Assembly: GCF_012328925.1 (NCBI RefSeq)
Contig: NZ_JAAXLS010000065.1
Location: 1-34,088, forward strand
From: Amycolatopsis acididurans
Lineage (GTDB): Bacteria; Actinomycetota; Actinomycetes; Mycobacteriales; Pseudonocardiaceae
DNA length: 34,088 nucleotides
Reading direction: 5' to 3'
Below the pieces are notes generated by a model. It was not told where the DNA came from and ran no database searches. It saw nothing but the letters and a program-made list of their open reading frames with translations. The position numbers were made by a program, and so were the translations under genes. This document shows positions 31,679 through 34,088 of the stretch, piece by piece; position 1 is the first letter of the stretch, and each line of letters opens with the position of its first letter.

Positions 31679-31717
31679 TTCCTGTCAGAACCATTCTGAC
31701 TGTGGTTCCTGTCAGAA
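31679..31717. promoter_or_regulatory. Twin operator-like repeats in the divergent promoter
   Basis: TTCCTGTCAGAA occurs at 31679-31690 and again at 31706-31717, 27 bp apart. Each is a weak palindrome (TTC-N6-GAA). A TTGACA -35 for the SDR lies at 31669-31674. They are probably binding sites of the TetR encoded alongside. Confidence 0.65.
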
Positions 31718-31747
31718 TTCGGTGGTCGGCAACGGAGGCGATACGAC

Positions 31748-32656
31748 GTGACGCAGCGAGGCAGGAAGGTCCGACGGCACGCGGAGACCGTGCCGGCCCT
31801 TGCCGGTGTGGTGGTGGCGATCACCGGGGGTTCACGCGGAATCGGGCTGGCGACCGCACAGGCCCTTGCCGCGGCGGGGGCCACAGTCGCGATCGGTGAC
31901 CTCGATGTCCCACCGGGGTGGCTGGCGGACCAGCACCCCGCCGTCCGTGCCTGGCGGGTGGATGTGACCGACCAGGATGCGTTCGCCGGGTTCCTGGACG
32001 AGGTCGAGTCGACCTGCGGACCGCTGGATGTGCTGATCAACAATGCGGGGATCATGCCGTTGGGGTCGCTCGGTGACGAGCCGGCGTCGGTGGCGGCCCG
32101 GCAGTTGGCGATCAACCTCCATGCCGTGATCCACGGCAGCCGTGACGCTCTGCGCCGGATGCTTCCGCGTGGGCGGGGACACATCGTCAACGTGGCCTCG
32201 CAGGCGGGCAAAGTTGGCTTCCCCGGCGCGGCCACCTATTGCGCCACCAAACACGGTGTCGTGGGCTTGTCCGAGGCGTTGCGCGCCGAACTGCGGGGCA
32301 GTGGGGTGGCGGTGTCGTGTGTGATGCCCACGGTGGTAAGGACCGAATTGGCCACTGGGCTGGGTGAGTCCCCGCTGGTGCGGCCGGTCACGCCGCAGCA
32401 AGTGGCCGACGCGATCACGGCTGTGGTGCGTCGGCCGCGGTTCGACGTGTATGTGCCGCGGTCGCTGGCGGTGGTCAACCGGCTGCTCGCGCTGGCGCCC
32501 CGTGCGCTGCGCGACGCCCTGCTGCGGATCTCGGGCGCGGATCGGGTCCTCGCCCGCGCTGACCCGGTCGCCCGGGCTGGTTACGACGCCCGTGCTGTGC
32601 CCGAGCGCGGGCAGGACGCGATGGCCGACCGGCCGAGGGAACGGGAACGTCGATGA
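31748..32656 (+). CDS. Short-chain dehydrogenase/reductase
   Basis: This 302-residue SDR has the cofactor motif GGSRGIG, an acidic DLD after beta-2 favouring NAD(H), NNAGIMPLG and the active-site YCATK. It resembles the SDR at 10578 in motif spacing and in its C-terminal extension (PRSLAVVNRLLALAPRAL). It starts with a GTG at 31748 preceded by GGAGGCG. The stop overlaps the ATG of the LLM remnant (ATGA), and the CYP136-like P450 follows, so the three were one operon. An alcohol made by the P450 could be its substrate, as the pairing in mycobacteria suggests; this is inference. Confidence 0.88.
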   Translation: MTQRGRKVRRHAETVPALAGVVVAITGGSRGIGLATAQALAAAGATVAIGDLDVPPGWLADQHPAVRAWRVDVTDQDAFAGFLDEVESTCGPLDVLINNAGIMPLGSLGDEPASVAARQLAINLHAVIHGSRDALRRMLPRGRGHIVNVASQAGKVGFPGAATYCATKHGVVGLSEALRAELRGSGVAVSCVMPTVVRTELATGLGESPLVRPVTPQQVADAITAVVRRPRFDVYVPRSLAVVNRLLALAPRALRDALLRISGADRVLARADPVARAGYDARAVPERGQDAMADRPRERERR

Positions 32657-33068
32657 CGAGCGACGCGGCCACTCCTGCGGCGGTGCATCATGGACTGTCG
32701 CTCGTGTGCACCGGTGGGAATGTGCACGAGGTGGCGGCGATGGCCGCGGACGCCGAACGAGCGGGGTTCGAGTCGGTGTGGGCGGCGGAGTTCTACTCAC
32801 TCTGCACGGCTTCACCGACGAAGCGGGCGCCATCCGGGCGGCGCGTCGCGCTGGTGACCTGGAGGCGATGGTGGCCGCGGTCTCGGACGGGATGATCGAC
32901 ACCATCGCCGTGGCCGGCACTCCTGAGCAGGTCCGCAGCCAGTTCGCCGCACGGTGGGCGGGTCTGTACGAGCGGACCCTGCTGTATCCGCCCTCATTCG
33001 CCGGCCCGTCGGCCACCACCGCCGTGCTCGACGCCTTCGCCCCACTCACCCGCACCCCTACCACATAA
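32653..33068 (+). pseudogene. LLM-class flavin oxidoreductase with internal deletion
   Basis: The first 46 codons match the N-terminus of a luciferase-like monooxygenase (HGLSLVCTGGNVHEVAAMAADAERAGFESVWAAEFY). The reading then jumps to another frame, which gives the family's C-terminus (ARRAGDLEAMVAAVSDGM, IDTIAVAGTPEQVRSQFAARW, ERTLLYPPSF) up to 33068. About 200 codons of the middle, including most of the barrel, are missing; the join lies near 32793-32800. The original-frame protein ends after about 80 residues. Family members are normally 300-350 residues. The gene is dead, but its stop region still leads into the P450 start 12 bp on. Confidence 0.88.
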
Positions 33069-33079
33069 GGAGAGCCGTC

Positions 33080-34088
33080 ATGGTCCACATCATCGAGCGC
33101 ACCGCACAGGCGGCGCGGCAGCGCCTGTCCTCGGTGCTGGTCGCACCAGCACCCCGGGCGGTCGACGAGGCGTGGCGCCGTTTCAGCCGCCGCTGGCCCA
33201 CCACTGACCTGGCCACCCCACCCGAGGGCAGCGGCCTGCGGCCGGTCCGCGGCGACTACGGCCCGCCCGTGGTGGGGCACCTGCTCGACTACATCCGCTT
33301 CGGCACCGAGTTCGGCCGCGAACGCTACGACCGCTACGGACCGGTCACCTGGATGGGCGCGTTCGGCACCCGCGTCGCCGTGGTGGCAGGCCCCGAGGCG
33401 ACCCAGCGCGTGTTCACCAACGCCGACAAAGCCTTCTCCCAAGCCGGCTGGCAGTTCCTCATCGACCGGTTCTTCCACCGCGGGCTGATGCTGCTCGATT
33501 TCGACGAGCACAAGATGCACCGCCGCATCATGCAAGACGCCTTCACCCGAGACCGCCTCGCCGGCTACACCCACCAGGTCAGCCCACGTGTGCGCGCCAC
33601 CATCCCCACCTGGCCGACCCAACGGCCGGTGCGGCTGTACTGGCTGCTCAAACGCCTCACCCTGGACATCGCGACCCAGGTGTTCATGGGCGGCCGAGGC
33701 GGCTCCACCGACACCGAACGGATCAACCAGGCGTTCGTCGCCACCGTCCGCGCCGCCAGCGCGCTGGTGCGCGCCCCGCTGCCCGGCACCCGCTGGCGCG
33801 CCGGCGTACGCGGCCGCAGGATCCTCGAAGACTACTTCGCCCAGCACCTGCCAGCCGCCCGCGCCAGCACCGGGGAGGACCTGTTCGCCGCGCTGTGCCA
33901 GGCCACCACCCCCGAAGGCGAGCACTTCAGCGACGACGACGTCATCAACCACATGATCTTCCTGATGATGGCCGCCCACGACACCGCCACCATCACCACC
34001 ACCGCCGCCGCCTACTACCTCGCCACCCACCCCGACTGGCAAGACCGCGCCCGGCAGGAATCCCTCGCCCTCGGCGACGCCCCCCTCG
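33080..34088 (+). CDS. Cytochrome P450, CYP136-like (cut by window end)
   Basis: These are the first 336 codons of a P450 closely related to the one at 17408-18871. Shared segments include RPVRGD-GPP, VTWMGAFGTRVAVVAGPEA, FFHRGLMLLDFDEHKMHRRI, LTLDIATQVFMGGRGG and the I-helix FLMMAAHDTATIT at about 291-303. ExxR and the heme loop lie beyond the window. AAGGAGA precedes the ATG at 33080. It ends the SDR-LLM-P450 operon as far as can be seen. The two copies differ enough (for example TTTAAAYYLATHPDW here) that they are not a recent duplication. Confidence 0.9.
   Translation, partial: MVHIIERTAQAARQRLSSVLVAPAPRAVDEAWRRFSRRWPTTDLATPPEGSGLRPVRGDYGPPVVGHLLDYIRFGTEFGRERYDRYGPVTWMGAFGTRVAVVAGPEATQRVFTNADKAFSQAGWQFLIDRFFHRGLMLLDFDEHKMHRRIMQDAFTRDRLAGYTHQVSPRVRATIPTWPTQRPVRLYWLLKRLTLDIATQVFMGGRGGSTDTERINQAFVATVRAASALVRAPLPGTRWRAGVRGRRILEDYFAQHLPAARASTGEDLFAALCQATTPEGEHFSDDDVINHMIFLMMAAHDTATITTTAAAYYLATHPDWQDRARQESLALGDAPL

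Noticed and set aside
31832..34042. 736-codon open frame on the minus strand
   Set aside because: It is antisense to the SDR, LLM remnant and P450; composition is typical of the opposite strand of GC-rich genes.
1..34088. tRNA genes or CRISPR arrays
   Set aside because: No cloverleaf-like sequence was noticed at the element borders and no regularly spaced repeats were found by eye; a dedicated scan could not be run.

Overview
The window is high-GC actinomycete DNA. The base composition, GTG and TTG starts, ATGA/GTGA gene overlaps, an MMPL transporter, a CYP136-like SDR/TetR/P450 neighbourhood and a CYP153 alkane-hydroxylase operon all fit a lipid- and hydrocarbon-using member of the Mycobacteriales or Pseudonocardiales. 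The genus cannot be fixed from the sequence alone.

Region 1 (1-3257) looks like the edge of a conjugative or integrative element. It holds a membrane-anchored M23 peptidase, a small coiled-coil/HTH protein, a DprA-like protein and a decayed PAPS-reductase-like gene. A very strong 26-bp hairpin lies between the HTH and dprA genes.

Region 2 (3258-10426) is a stack of mobile elements. An IS3-family insertion sequence has its orfA split by a group II intron (A) at 3613. A second, related group II intron (B) starts inside A at 4103. The intron reverse transcriptase is in turn split at 5087/8049 by a 2.96-kb serine-recombinase element carrying DUF5372-like and DUF6788-like genes. Each junction can be read: orfA rejoins in frame across the intron, both introns have EBS motifs complementary to the DNA just before their own 5' ends, and the recombinase element ends form a 40-bp near-palindrome. 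The right end of the IS is lost; its orfB runs into the 3' tail of a third group II intron (C).

Region 3 (10578-19144) is a minus-strand lipid-catabolism operon. From its promoter side the order is a CYP136-like P450, an ECF sigma factor broken by an 8-bp duplication, a transglutaminase-like protein, an acyl-CoA dehydrogenase, an aldehyde dehydrogenase, a long-chain acyl-CoA synthetase and an SDR. Several genes overlap by 4-8 nt.

Region 4 (19145-26338) opens with a divergent TetR gene, then on the plus strand a PaaI-type thioesterase, a second P450 and a BtrH-N/DUF4872-type protein. The CYP153 operon follows: 2Fe-2S ferredoxin, CYP153 hydroxylase and FAD-dependent ferredoxin reductase. The reductase gene has been fused by deletion to the tail of an alpha/beta hydrolase.

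Region 5 (26498-34088) holds an MMPL transporter with a divergent TetR gene around a 37-nt palindrome, a patatin-like lipase, a second thioesterase with its TetR, and a divergent SDR, a broken LLM flavin monooxygenase and a second CYP136-like P450 cut by the window end. Regions 3-4 and 5 share the set CYP136-like P450 + SDR + TetR + thioesterase, which suggests duplication or repeated acquisition. Together the genes could take an alkane or lipid chain through terminal hydroxylation, oxidation to aldehyde and acid, CoA activation, first-step beta-oxidation and thioester release, with an MMPL pump and lipase alongside. That pathway is inferred from gene content.
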